From contig NC_026742.1 in assembly GCF_000210295.1 (NCBI RefSeq), positions 806,001-870,000 of the forward strand: a stretch of 64,000 nucleotides of DNA, written 5' to 3'. Shown here piece by piece: positions 42,700 through 52,500 of this stretch. Source of the DNA: Trypanosoma brucei gambiense DAL972 (taxonomy: Eukaryota; Euglenozoa; Kinetoplastea; Trypanosomatida; Trypanosomatidae). The notes below the pieces were generated by a model. It was not told where the DNA came from and searched no databases. It worked only from the letters and a program-made list of their open reading frames with translations. A program made the translations under genes and the position numbers. Position 1 is the first letter of the stretch. Every line of letters begins with the position of its first letter.

Positions 42700-43521
42700 A
42701 TGTCTTCGGTTAACTCGGAGGTACGTAACGGTGGCTCATCTTCAGTTGCCGCCGCGCAACCCCGTGCGGCATCGCCCGCGAAGATCCCCGTGAAGGTACC
42801 CTACTCACTTGCCAAAGTTCCAATGCCGCGGCTTGTACCGGCGAAGATGCCGGCACCAAAGCGAGCAGCTGAGAGCGAGGCTCAACATCGCGGCAACAGG
42901 GAAGACAGTGACGACGCTCTGCTTGAGTCCTCCGCACCCTCTAAAAAACCAAAGAAGGAGGAGTCAAAAAAGGCTCCTCTGGTGGAAACGGAGTCTAGCA
43001 GTAGCAGCGAGTACAGTTCTTCTGACAGCGATGATACCGATGCTAGTGACAGCGAAAGCGAGGGCTCGAAAACGTCTACAGTTTCCGATTCAAGTGACAT
43101 TTCGGACGACGAAGAAAGCGTTTCTGAGGACAATCTGACATTTTTCGAATTAGCCGAGAGAAGCGGCCTCATGAATGATATCAAGAATAAGGTAAACTCT
43201 GGGGAAGGGGAACAGGAGGAGGAGGAGGAGGTGCACATCGACGGGAAACCACCACGGCCCAAGTTTCTTCGTAGCTTTCCTCGCGATATTGAGGCGGAAA
43301 TCGGGAAACACGAGAAACGTCTCAAGGATGTTGAGAATATGTTAAAAATGAAACAGGATAATAAAACTGTTTCGTTGGGCACAAGTAAGGTAAATTATAT
43401 AGACCCACGGATTGTGTGCTCCTGGGCCAACGAGAACAACGTCCCCATTTCGAGGCTGTTTTCTGCGACACTTCAAAAAAAGTTCCCTTGGGCACTGAAG
43501 GCAAGGGACTTTACGTTTTGA
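42700..43521 (+). CDS. TOP1S: DNA topoisomerase IB small subunit
   Basis: A 273-residue protein. The C-terminal 50 residues contain SKVNYIDPRI followed by WANENNVPISRLFSATLQKKFPWAL, the C-terminal catalytic domain of type IB topoisomerases; the nucleophile of the SK-x-x-Y motif is Tyr233. Residues 1-140 are low-complexity, with basic patches and a long Ser/Asp/Glu stretch, and there is a Glu run near 170. In kinetoplastids topoisomerase IB is split between two genes: the large subunit carries the DNA-binding core and this small subunit the catalytic tyrosine, so this protein alone is inactive. The two relax supercoils in nucleus and kinetoplast. The large-subunit gene is not in this window. 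Confidence 0.95.
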   Translation: MSSVNSEVRNGGSSSVAAAQPRAASPAKIPVKVPYSLAKVPMPRLVPAKMPAPKRAAESEAQHRGNREDSDDALLESSAPSKKPKKEESKKAPLVETESSSSSEYSSSDSDDTDASDSESEGSKTSTVSDSSDISDDEESVSEDNLTFFELAERSGLMNDIKNKVNSGEGEQEEEEEVHIDGKPPRPKFLRSFPRDIEAEIGKHEKRLKDVENMLKMKQDNKTVSLGTSKVNYIDPRIVCSWANENNVPISRLFSATLQKKFPWALKARDFTF

Positions 43522-44779
43522 GTTGCCGAAACAGGAAGGTAACACAAGTTGATGGAGGGGAGCGCTAAATGTGTGTGCTGTGTGTGCGTTTTTCGAAAAC
43601 CTCAGTTAAACTAGCGAGAGAGAGAAAGAGATAGCAACAACATTTGAGAAGGTAATAGCGGCTCGGGTTTAAAGCCGGATTCAGCGGAGACAGAAGGGGG
43701 AAGGTGAGATAACTTTTTTTTTAAAGAGCCCCCTTTACTATATTTTTCTTTTCCCCACTTTCACGTTTGTATTCGTGTGTGTTTAATAGACGGTTCCGCT
43801 ATTGTGGCTACGCTACCTACGCTAGCGAACACGCTGGTACGAAAATTGCGGTCACATCGTACATACCTCTGTCTAGTCACCGCCGCACCGCTCGTTCAGG
43901 CACCTCACTCCCATTCTCTCGTTGCCTAATACACCGTGAGCGCGGCCGTGTCGGGTACTGACACACATGCGGCGATCTTTCGTTCCGTACACACTGTTTG
44001 TGTGCCACATTTGATGGGGTTTTCCCGTCTCCATGATGATCGTTATAACCCCTTGTCTTCCAAAGGTATGAGAGGAAAAAGTATGAAAAAAAGGCACTGG
44101 AAGTAACCGCCCTGACTTCTTCACCGCGGACAGCTTCCGTTGTGCCACCTTTCCCCCTTTTAACCCTGATATTACAATATCTTTTTATTTAAGTGTTTCC
44201 CCCCTTTTTTAATTTCATGTGCGCCTGGCTGTTGGTTGTCTTCATCCATGAGCTTTCGTGTCCACAACGCGCTCGGTGCGAGGTGATTTCGCTCTTCCTA
44301 AAAATTTTTAGGGTTCATGCATTTTTTAACCTTTGACGGGATACGGGCAACAGTGGAAGAGAAACACCCCGACCCACCTTGTGTGTTTCTCGACAGGAAT
44401 GACACTGATCGCCGTTGTGTCCCACCCCCTGGTCGCAAACTGCTTTTGATGATGTCGTGGGCGTGGGAAGGTTGGCTACTCAAAAAAAAAAAAAGAAAAG
44501 CCTTTGACTTGTCGCAGGACGCGCAGATAGACGTTCCGCTTTTTCTGCGTGGCTTGTTCTTTCTTTCTCACCCTAGCTGGGAACACTGGGAGGCCTTTGT
44601 TTATCCGTTGTTGCTGTTGTTGTCCCCGCGCTCTCCTATAGGCGAGCTACTTCGGCTCCACGCAGTTACCCTTTATCATTATTATTATTATTTTTCTGGT
44701 TCATGCATCTTTCTCTTCTCTGAACTCTTTCCTTTAAGACTCCCCACAAAAAGTCCCCGCGTCAGCAGCCGTCAGCCAG
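43522..44779. other. intergenic region
   Basis: About 1.26 kb. A 178-codon + strand frame at 44,317-44,853 overlaps the next gene in another phase. It is Leu/Tyr/Phe-rich because it crosses pyrimidine tracts (44,540-44,730), so I treat it as 5' UTR. CAG sites at 44,760-44,779 fit the acceptor. Confidence 0.55.
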
Positions 44780-45802
44780 ATGAACTCCCCTTACGACTCG
44801 GGGCGCTCATCCGCAACGAGTACGGCGCATTCTGTGGGTTCATTGGGCGATAGCGGTGGGGCACAAAAAGATCATTCTAATCCGCTCCCTGAGAAGGAAG
44901 ATGAGGAGGGCGTAGCATGGGATGAAAGGCTCAGGTACTTTGTTGGCGTTGTGAAAAGTGCGTTCGATGCCATGAGGTCAGAGCAGCGGCTATGCAATGG
45001 CTCTGTTTGCTCCAAGCGGTTGCAGGATCGAATAGAGTGGGACTACCCAGCTGAATATGCCACATTTGTCAACGGTTTGTTCAGCCGTTCGTGGGACCGT
45101 TTCCTTGAGGCAAAAACAGATATTGTCTGCTATCCCCACAATGAAGGCGGTGCGGAGTCCAACACCAAGTGGTTGATGGCCCATGGTTCTCTGCGTTGTC
45201 GACTGCGGACAGAGGATATAAACCGCGTTCGGGATGCAGATGAAATGCTGGGGCGAATGGTTCGCGACAAGTGCTTGTGGGATCTGGAGGATGCCTGTCG
45301 CTCTATCCTTATGGAGGTGTTTCTCTCCATGGATGCCTCTGCCATTGTGTGTAAGGGGTGCATGCGACTGAACAAGAGTGAACAGTACCATCTTGGGAGT
45401 TTGGCGGTGTGGGAGCCCATCCTTGCAAGGTTATGGGGCCGGCAAACTGTTGGTGGTGCTGTGCGACTTCGTGACATGGAGCGCCCTTCCCAGCAGCTGG
45501 GGTTTCACATCCGGCTGAGGTGCCGCTGGACGGAGCTTCTAGGGAACAATCTTCTCGCAAAATGCATATGTGGATCTGTTCTCCGCGTTTTTCTTAATGT
45601 TGAAAAGCCAGAAATGCTCCCTGTCGCGGGTGCCGGCGCAAGGCCTGCGAAGGAGGAGTTGGCGGTGAAACTACATCAGCCGTCTGGCGAATTGATTGTG
45701 GCTCTAGGCGACACTGGTTTATGGGGCCGCCGGCCTCCGTCTTCCCAGCCGAATCCCCCCTTTGTGGCCTGTTGCAGGGGATACCCGCGTCACACGAGAT
45801 AG
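44780..45802 (+). CDS. hypothetical protein
   Basis: A 340-residue soluble protein with no recognised domain. After a Ser-rich N terminus (residues 1-45) it is helical up to about 250. Cysteines in VCKGCMRLNK (about residue 194) and in AKCICGSVLRV (about 260) could form a zinc site of C-x-x-C plus C-x-C type, which is inference from spacing only. The last 50 residues are Pro/Gly-rich. The ATG directly follows AG-rich acceptor sites. Function unknown. Confidence 0.75.
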   Translation: MNSPYDSGRSSATSTAHSVGSLGDSGGAQKDHSNPLPEKEDEEGVAWDERLRYFVGVVKSAFDAMRSEQRLCNGSVCSKRLQDRIEWDYPAEYATFVNGLFSRSWDRFLEAKTDIVCYPHNEGGAESNTKWLMAHGSLRCRLRTEDINRVRDADEMLGRMVRDKCLWDLEDACRSILMEVFLSMDASAIVCKGCMRLNKSEQYHLGSLAVWEPILARLWGRQTVGGAVRLRDMERPSQQLGFHIRLRCRWTELLGNNLLAKCICGSVLRVFLNVEKPEMLPVAGAGARPAKEELAVKLHQPSGELIVALGDTGLWGRRPPSSQPNPPFVACCRGYPRHTR

Positions 45803-46970
45803 GAGCCCCATTAGCATTCAAACGGAAAACTGTGCACGTGTATTAGGGGAGACGTTCCTTTTCTTGTTGGTGCTTGAATTTGTATCCTTTGGGATGAGCA
45901 GCATCTGCTTCATGTTGTTCTTGTTCCTTTTCATGGTTCCAGAGGCCGACATTTCCCCACGAAACAAAGAGATCATTGAACAGCATCCCCGAGTCCTGCC
46001 ACTCTTACTTTTTAAATCATTTGCCGCGTTTTGCGCCGATGGAGGGCACATGACCGCCCCCTTAATTATGTGAGGTTCTGTACCTTTTTATTATTTTTTT
46101 TGATTTTTAACCTTCGGCTTTATTTATCGTTATTACTGGCTTTCTTTTTTTTTGTGTGTGTGTGTGTGACAGCTGCCACTGTCCTGAATGTAATCGCTTC
46201 AACTGTGCCTTACTTACTGATCCTCCCACCACCACGTCCTTTTTCTCTGTTGTTTTGGACGGAGAAAATATTTGCGTGTGTGAAAGGAGGTTCGTAGTCA
46301 TCGGGCAACGGCTCCCTTCAGTGATGGTGAACCAGGCATGCTTTTACTTACTTTTTTTTCAAGTTGCGTTAACAACGCATTTAAGTTGACGTCTGTGCGT
46401 CTATTAGTTGCTGTACATTTTTATCCCTTTCGGTTTTGGTCTTGCTGGTGGGTGTTGTTTGAGCAACTAAGTGGGAATGCACCTTGTCGGAATTTTGTTG
46501 TTATTTTATGTGCGAAACAGGCACCGCTCAATAGCTTTAATGTAAATATGGCTTCTTTCTCTTATTCTTTGTGCCCCCTGGCGGCGTGCCTATTCTTCTT
46601 TTGTTGTTCTGTTTTTCGGTATCCTTTCGACGCTTTTCACTTTATTGAGCAAGTCGCTTTCAGCGTCTGTTTCCATTTCCACTTCGAACGGCGTACTATT
46701 GTGTTTTACTTTTCCTTGGGTACTTGTTTTCTTGGCGTGTGATGTTACACCCTGCCATATCTTTTTTAACACACTCTTCATTATTCTACTTTTTTGCCCC
46801 CTTCCACTTCTTAAATGTTTGTTATTTATTTGCTATTATTATTATTATTATTTTTTTTTTGCACCTCTCATGTAAACTCGTGCGAAGTACGGGGTGGAAA
46901 GAACGGTCTACACTTCCCACCCTCTTATTGTCCGTCTTTAATCCAGACGTGGCATTTACCAATATCAACA
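45803..46970. other. intergenic region
   Basis: About 1.2 kb of T-rich sequence with a GT microsatellite at 46,155-46,168 and ATT repeats near 46,835. No supportable gene before 46,971. Confidence 0.55.
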
Positions 46971-47213
46971 ATGACAATGGGCGTTATCACTGCTTACTTC
47001 AGTGGTCTAATTAATCTTGTTCGTTTAACTCCGTACTCGCTGTTGAGACAATGCAGAGTGTGTGCTACTTTTCTTTTATTTCCCTTGCGCCCCGTGCAAG
47101 TCGTTGAGACACATGGTTTCCCTGCTCTCACCGACGTTGGTGAAGGTGCACACACATCGCGGCGGTGGTACCCGCCGCAAAAACATGGCGCTTGGAAGCA
47201 TATTTTTGAATAG
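46971..47213 (+). CDS. possible small protein (80 codons)
   Basis: The frame starts MTMGVITAYFSGLINLV and ends in WYPPQKHGAWKHIFE. The N-terminal third is mildly hydrophobic; the C-terminal third is Pro/His/Trp-rich, like small respiratory-chain or mitochondrial proteins. A pyrimidine tract with AG at 46,945-46,946 sits 24 bp before the ATG, the layout of a genuine trypanosome gene, and codon use from about 47,090 resembles neighbouring genes. No family is recognised and it could be a chance frame. Confidence 0.4.
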   Translation: MTMGVITAYFSGLINLVRLTPYSLLRQCRVCATFLLFPLRPVQVVETHGFPALTDVGEGAHTSRRWYPPQKHGAWKHIFE

Positions 47214-47427
47214 GAGCGGATTACCGCTTGCTTTACTTCCTGCGCTCCGCTCCTGCATACGCTAACCATTATCATTAATATAACTGCACGACAAGGCGGT
47301 GTCTTCCCATCACCTGTCCTCTTCACGCATCTGTGTGCAGACTTCTGTCCTGAATAAACGCCATTGGTTTCCCTTTCCATTTTTTACGTTTAAATTAAAA
47401 GTTGTGTGGGCGGTGTTTAAGGCTACG
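47214..47427. other. spacer
   Basis: A short spacer containing T/C tracts and AG acceptors for the methyltransferase gene. Confidence 0.5.
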
Positions 47428-48129
47428 ATGGAACCTAAGAGCGTCGAGGAGTACAGCCAGCAGAACTACTGGATTGGGAGATATGAAGTGGAGGAGCAAC
47501 ACGACTGGTTTTTGTCGGTTCGACAACCAACCATAGCTGCCCTGTGTGATGAATTGCTGAAGGTGTTTCAGCAGCGTGAGAGGCTGCACTCCGCCGACGG
47601 TAACGTGGAGGGGGACCAACCAGCTCTACGTGTACTTCACTTAGGCACTGGTAATTCATCGCTCTGTATGGATCTGTACGAAGCCGTACGTGAGCGTCAA
47701 CTTCCATTCGCACTGCATCAGGTAGCTATGGACTATGCGCCAAATGTTATTGAGAGGATGCAAAGCAAGTATTCACCTGATATTCTTCCCAACGCCCAGT
47801 GGATCGTTGGTGATGTACGCAAGCTGGAGGAATTCCGTGAGTATGGTCCATTCGATGCGGTGATTGAAAAGGGAACGATGGATGCCATTGAAGCGGACAA
47901 AAATAGACCGGAGATGAAAGGGGATGTTGAGGCTATGCTCCATGGTGTGGACACGCTTCTGAAGCACGCGAAAGGTTATGGCGCATTTTTGCAGGTTACG
48001 TGGGTGGCACCGCATCTCCGATTGCCATACACAAAAGGAGATGCGTTCGCGTGGGGTGACCAGGTGCGTTATAGCCTTCTTGGGGAAAGTGATATTTACA
48101 GGCTGTTTGTTTACACGGTCAGGGAATAA
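47428..48129 (+). CDS. class I methyltransferase, EEF1AKMT4/METTL13-like
   Basis: A 233-residue protein. It opens with an N-YW-x-x-RY motif (QNYWIGRYEVEEQHDWF) followed by HLGTGNSSLCMDLYE (SAM motif I, about residue 71), VAMDYAPNVIERM (motif with the acidic ribose-binding residue), DVRKLEEF and FDAVIEKGTMDAI (about 147). This series is characteristic of METTL13 N-terminal and EEF1AKMT4 enzymes that methylate lysines of elongation factor 1A; the substrate here is inferred. Upstream in-frame codons to 47,299 precede any ATG in good context, so 47,428 is the chosen start. Confidence 0.85.
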   Translation: MEPKSVEEYSQQNYWIGRYEVEEQHDWFLSVRQPTIAALCDELLKVFQQRERLHSADGNVEGDQPALRVLHLGTGNSSLCMDLYEAVRERQLPFALHQVAMDYAPNVIERMQSKYSPDILPNAQWIVGDVRKLEEFREYGPFDAVIEKGTMDAIEADKNRPEMKGDVEAMLHGVDTLLKHAKGYGAFLQVTWVAPHLRLPYTKGDAFAWGDQVRYSLLGESDIYRLFVYTVRE

Positions 48130-48543
48130 CAACTCCGTGGGGGGCTTTTCCCTTTAAAGTTTACCCACTTTCCAAAACAATTAGCGAACGACCTCATGCA
48201 TCCGTAACATAGGGACGGAGGCGATAATACTCACATGCGTATATACATTCTTTTTATTTTTCTGTTTGTTCCTTTTTTTTTGAAAAAAAAGGAACGCTCT
48301 CAACACTAACGCAGAACGCACCTTTGCCGTTTGCACCGCAAGAGAAGAGTCCTGTTTAGACCTCTATTCCCTAAAACGTTGTTTTATACTTTGTGCCACG
48401 AATTCCTTTTCGCTGTTGATGCTCTCGTCATTGTTGTGGGAGGGGGGGGTTTCGCACTATGGAGGGGTGGGGGGTGCTGCTTTGAGGGAAAGGTACGCCA
48501 ATCTCTCTCGTTATTTCTCTGACAACAGTAAGGTCAATACAAC
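48130..48543. other. intergenic spacer with poly-T/poly-A hairpin
   Basis: 414 bp. GTTCC-T9-G-A8-GGAAC at 48,268-48,295 is a perfect inverted repeat. CAACAG at about 48,529 is the likely acceptor for the next gene. No gene is seen. Confidence 0.6.
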
Positions 48544-49224
48544 ATGGCACTCACGCTGATACCGCGCTGCCTACAGTTCTGCACCCGCCACGCTTTTCCA
48601 AGCCTCACGCGAGGTCCGGTAACACCAATGCTGTGGTACTCCACAGGAAAGAAGGAAGGCACGTCACGGGGGAGTGGAAAGGGCAAAACATCGAGTAAGA
48701 AAAAGCGTAAGAGTGAAGGGAACTCCAAAAAGGTGAGGAAAGAGCCTGACGCGGGCGAATCTACGGTTCCGTGCGTACCAACCACACCAGATGTGGTTTC
48801 TCAACCCACGGCTTCTCCTCAAATTGTTGATGAGAAAATCAAAGAGACTTGTTCTTCCACAAGCAGTTGGTGCCCTACGACACAAGATTATGAAGCACTT
48901 ATAGTGGACATGCTTCTGTATCGACAAGAAACGGTGGAAGCAGTGGTGGATGCCTTGCGCAAGGAACGGTTATTGCTTGACGAGTCCATTAAGCGAATGG
49001 AAGAGCATATAGCTGACGTGTACCTGGTACGGGAGGAAATTCGAGAGATGCTTCAGGAGAGTGCCGCCGTTCAGAAGCAAATGCTCTCTGACGCCCTTCA
49101 GTTAATTGGCGAAAAGTGCAAAGACGTGGAATCTGCAGTTGACGGTGGATCCTCGGGAATAGTTCCAGCAGAGGTGACCGCAGATAACGCCGAAAACGAT
49201 GATGACGGGGAAATAATATTTTGA
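48544..49224 (+). CDS. hypothetical protein with likely mitochondrial presequence
   Basis: A 226-residue protein. Residues 1-33 (MALTLIPRCLQFCTRH...) are hydrophobic and Arg-containing without acids, a typical kinetoplastid mitochondrial import signal. Residues 35-65 are Lys/Ser/Gly-rich and low-complexity. Residues about 110-200 form a helical, coiled-coil-like region (EALIVDMLLYRQETVEAVV...), and the tail is acidic. No enzyme motif is seen. It sits 319 bp upstream of the second giant repeat protein, which may also be mitochondrial. Confidence 0.75.
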   Translation: MALTLIPRCLQFCTRHAFPSLTRGPVTPMLWYSTGKKEGTSRGSGKGKTSSKKKRKSEGNSKKVRKEPDAGESTVPCVPTTPDVVSQPTASPQIVDEKIKETCSSTSSWCPTTQDYEALIVDMLLYRQETVEAVVDALRKERLLLDESIKRMEEHIADVYLVREEIREMLQESAAVQKQMLSDALQLIGEKCKDVESAVDGGSSGIVPAEVTADNAENDDDGEIIF

Positions 49225-49535
49225 CGCAGTGTAAATTCTTGTCGGGACAAGGTCACCCTCTGCATTTGTCGATAGTGCACCTCTTTCCTCACCCCCTTCC
49301 ACAGAGGGCGTGTGTGTATACTTGTGGGCATAGTGGTTAAATGCGAGTGTCGTCTAATTTGTACGACAGGGGGGTGAGGAGCGCATACCATAGAGTTTTC
49401 TTTTTCGTCTGTTGCGCCACGATGTATTGTTGTCGTTAGTACGTCCTTTTGTACGATGTTTCCACTTTAACCGTAGCACTACATCTCGCCTTTGCTTCTC
49501 TCCTCTGCTTCTTTTAAAGGCGGCGGCTGCAAGCC
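49225..49535. other. intergenic spacer
   Basis: 311 bp. A C/T-rich stretch (49,485-49,515) with TTTAAAG just before the next gene is the acceptor region. Nothing else. Confidence 0.55.
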
Positions 49536-52500
49536 ATGTCGCCGTCAGCGCGGGAGGTGGAGGAAGTTGTACTATCTGCTGTGAGGAGAGGGGAGTGGGC
49601 TCACGCCGCCAATCTACTAGCTGGAGCGGCGCAGCTGCGGTGCGTCCCTACCATTCGGACATATGCTGAGGTGATAGCCGCAAACTCATTGAATGGTACA
49701 TGGGAGGACGCTGTGCGCGTTGTTGACCTTCTACAAAGCAGTCCACTTTCCAGCCGTGCTCTCCTGTGCACAGCCGCTGATGCGCTCCTCATGAAACCCA
49801 GTGTCTGTGCAACAGAGAAGCTTTTTTCAATTATCCTCGCGGCTCGTCGCCGCCGCGTGCAGATGGAAGTTCGCCACCAGGTTCAATGTAGTCGTCTGCT
49901 TGTGGAGGCAGGAGACTGGCAGCGTGCACTTACGTTAGGGGCGTATGGGCGACCCGTCAGACAAATCCCTGCATTAGCGTCCCCAATGATGCTTGCTGCA
50001 GCCACTGGCCGGCGGTGGATGGAAGGATCGAGGATCATGGCTGACTTACTTATCTCGGGAACCGTCCCAGGCGCAGATGTTGCAAAAAATTACATCCGCT
50101 GCTTCACACCCACAGGACCATGGTGGCGCGCACTTGCAGTAGTGTCGGTATTAGTCTGTAGTAGTGACGCTGGTGTAACTGCCGCAGCGCGCGGTCTTCT
50201 CAGGGAAGTAAGGAGCGGAGTGGGCGAAGCGGAACTCGCTGCGAAAAAGGCGAGGTATCAGACAGTTTTACGCCTTGTTGAGCGTCGTGGACCGTTGAAT
50301 GACGTCTCCGTGGAGGAAGCATCTTATGTATTGAACGCGTTGGGTGAAGAGCGGTGGGAAGAAGCCCTTGGTATCATTCGTGCGTTCCCGTCGTTGTTAA
50401 GTTTTACACCCCGACCACGTGCCGTCCTGTTGCCCACGGCTGTACATAAAACCCAGGCGGGTTGCTACAAGCACTGGGAGTTCGTATGGAAGGTGCTTTC
50501 TTCAGGTTTTAGTGGTAACTCTGCAGAGCACGTCTTCGGCGCGGCCACCTGCTTTGCGTCGTATGTGTCGTCTGCTTGCAGGGCGGGTGAGGAGCAGTCG
50601 GAGTGTATGCGAGAAGTGGAACTCATGGGGAACAGTATGAGTTCTTCAATAGTGGACTACCGTGCCCTTGGGGGTGGACTTCCAGAGTACGATGTCCTTA
50701 ACTCCTTCGTACGCGCTTCCTGTGCATGCGGATGGTGGAAGGATGCTCTTCTGCTTTCCGAACGCCGGGCTGTTGTGCTCCGGGAACTTCTAGAGGTCGG
50801 GCCATGGCAGGCAGCACTCGCAGTATACGAAGGGATGCCACCAAGCGCCCGGGAGCGTATGGGACCTAAGCTTGAATACCTGTTCATCTCCAGAGGGCTC
50901 TGGGTGCCCGCACTACAGTACGCACAGCAACGTCTCCCGCGGGATACGCTACCGCTCCGCAATCTTTCTATACCTCTCTGTGCAGCCCTTGGTCAGTGGG
51001 GCCGAACGCTGCATCTGTTGGATCGCTACGTTAGCTTGCCCACCGACACGGAGAAAATATTGAGGAAGAAATGTATCACGAAGGATGCTGAGGATTCGGT
51101 GCGTGCCGCCTGTGAAGCCGGTGACTGGGTGAGGGCACTCCGGGCCTGGTCACGGGTTTATTCAGTACCTCGCAGGCAAAGACAACCCGTCTTAGATGAA
51201 AGTAGGAGACGTTTTGAAATGGTGCCTGAGGTTGTGAAACAGCTTGCGAAGCTGTTACTTGCTGCTAAGCGCTATGACGATTGCTGCGGTGTGGTTTCTT
51301 CCCACACACCAACACCGTCCGATCCTGTTGTTCTTCGTTGTCTGCAGCTCTTTAACGGGGTCCGCTCATCACCGCTAACGTACGGCAGGCTTTTGCAGGA
51401 ATATAGGGAAGCTCACAAGCATCACCGTGTGTTGGTGGAATGCTATGCCGTTCTTGCACTTTGCGTGAGTGGAAACTTTTGTGGTGCCTTCTCAGTAGTT
51501 CAGCAGCTAACGGCGCAGAATTTCGGTAGACTTGAGAAGGATGTTACTGTCTTCAACGTCCTTGAAGAGGTACCTCACTTGAAAGCGTATCTGCCACTCA
51601 TCCTCTGCGCTGTGGCCACTCCCGCCAGGGCGGTGGAGCTGGAAGCAGTCATGGTTTCTCTTACTTGGTGTATTAAATTACCCAACGACACTGACCTATT
51701 TAACCGGCCGCTTTCGGCCCTGTGGGGAAGCGGGGCGGCTGAGCCCCGCGCTTGCGCATTTCGTGTGGCTGTGTTTGTCCTGCAGCACTCATTGGACCAT
51801 GACCTTCCTTCCTCATGGGTTGTCATGGATGTTGTGGCAAGGAGTTTGGAAGATTCATCCAGACGTTCTGTGATTCACATGTTGTGTGAATCAGCGGTGC
51901 GCCGCCTTGCCTTTGATGCTGAGCAAAATGGCACCGAAAGCGGACAACACGGAGTGCGACAAGGAAAGGGCCAGGAAGAAGTTAATGTTGTGTTTCGAAG
52001 TTGTGCAACAGCGTTTGCTCGAAAGGGGCTATGGGAACACGCTCTCGCTTCAATACAGCACTGCGAGACTGTCGATGCGGGAACCCTACTCAGTATTATC
52101 GTTTTCACAAAAGAGTTGCGGGAGCGGCGTTTGGCAACGGCCCAGCGCATTGTTCTGGAGTTGGAAACAAGGAGGCGCAGTGACGGTGATGAACCTGAAT
52201 ACCCACCCGGCACGTGCGTGTCTAAGGGCCGCGTTGAGAGTGCACTGGTGGCGCTGACGGAGCTGCGGGCATGGCGAGCAGCCCTCGTCTTATTTAACTC
52301 TGAGGAAGCACAACTCTGTCTGCTGAGCAGTGGGGTTCGTAAAACTTCAAGCACTGTGGTGGGGTTACTTGTTTCTTGTGTCGCCGTTTCTGGTCCATGG
52401 GAGTTATCGTTGCGCCTGCTCGAAGCTGTGCATTGTAATATCTTGCCAAGCTGCCCGCTAGTCGAGAAAGGTCTCACGGATGTTCTCGGGGCGGTGCACA

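Noticed and set aside
44317..44853. 178-codon + strand frame before the 340-residue gene
   Set aside because: Its Leu/Phe/Tyr-rich content comes from the pyrimidine tract of the splice region, and it overlaps the better-supported start at 44,780.
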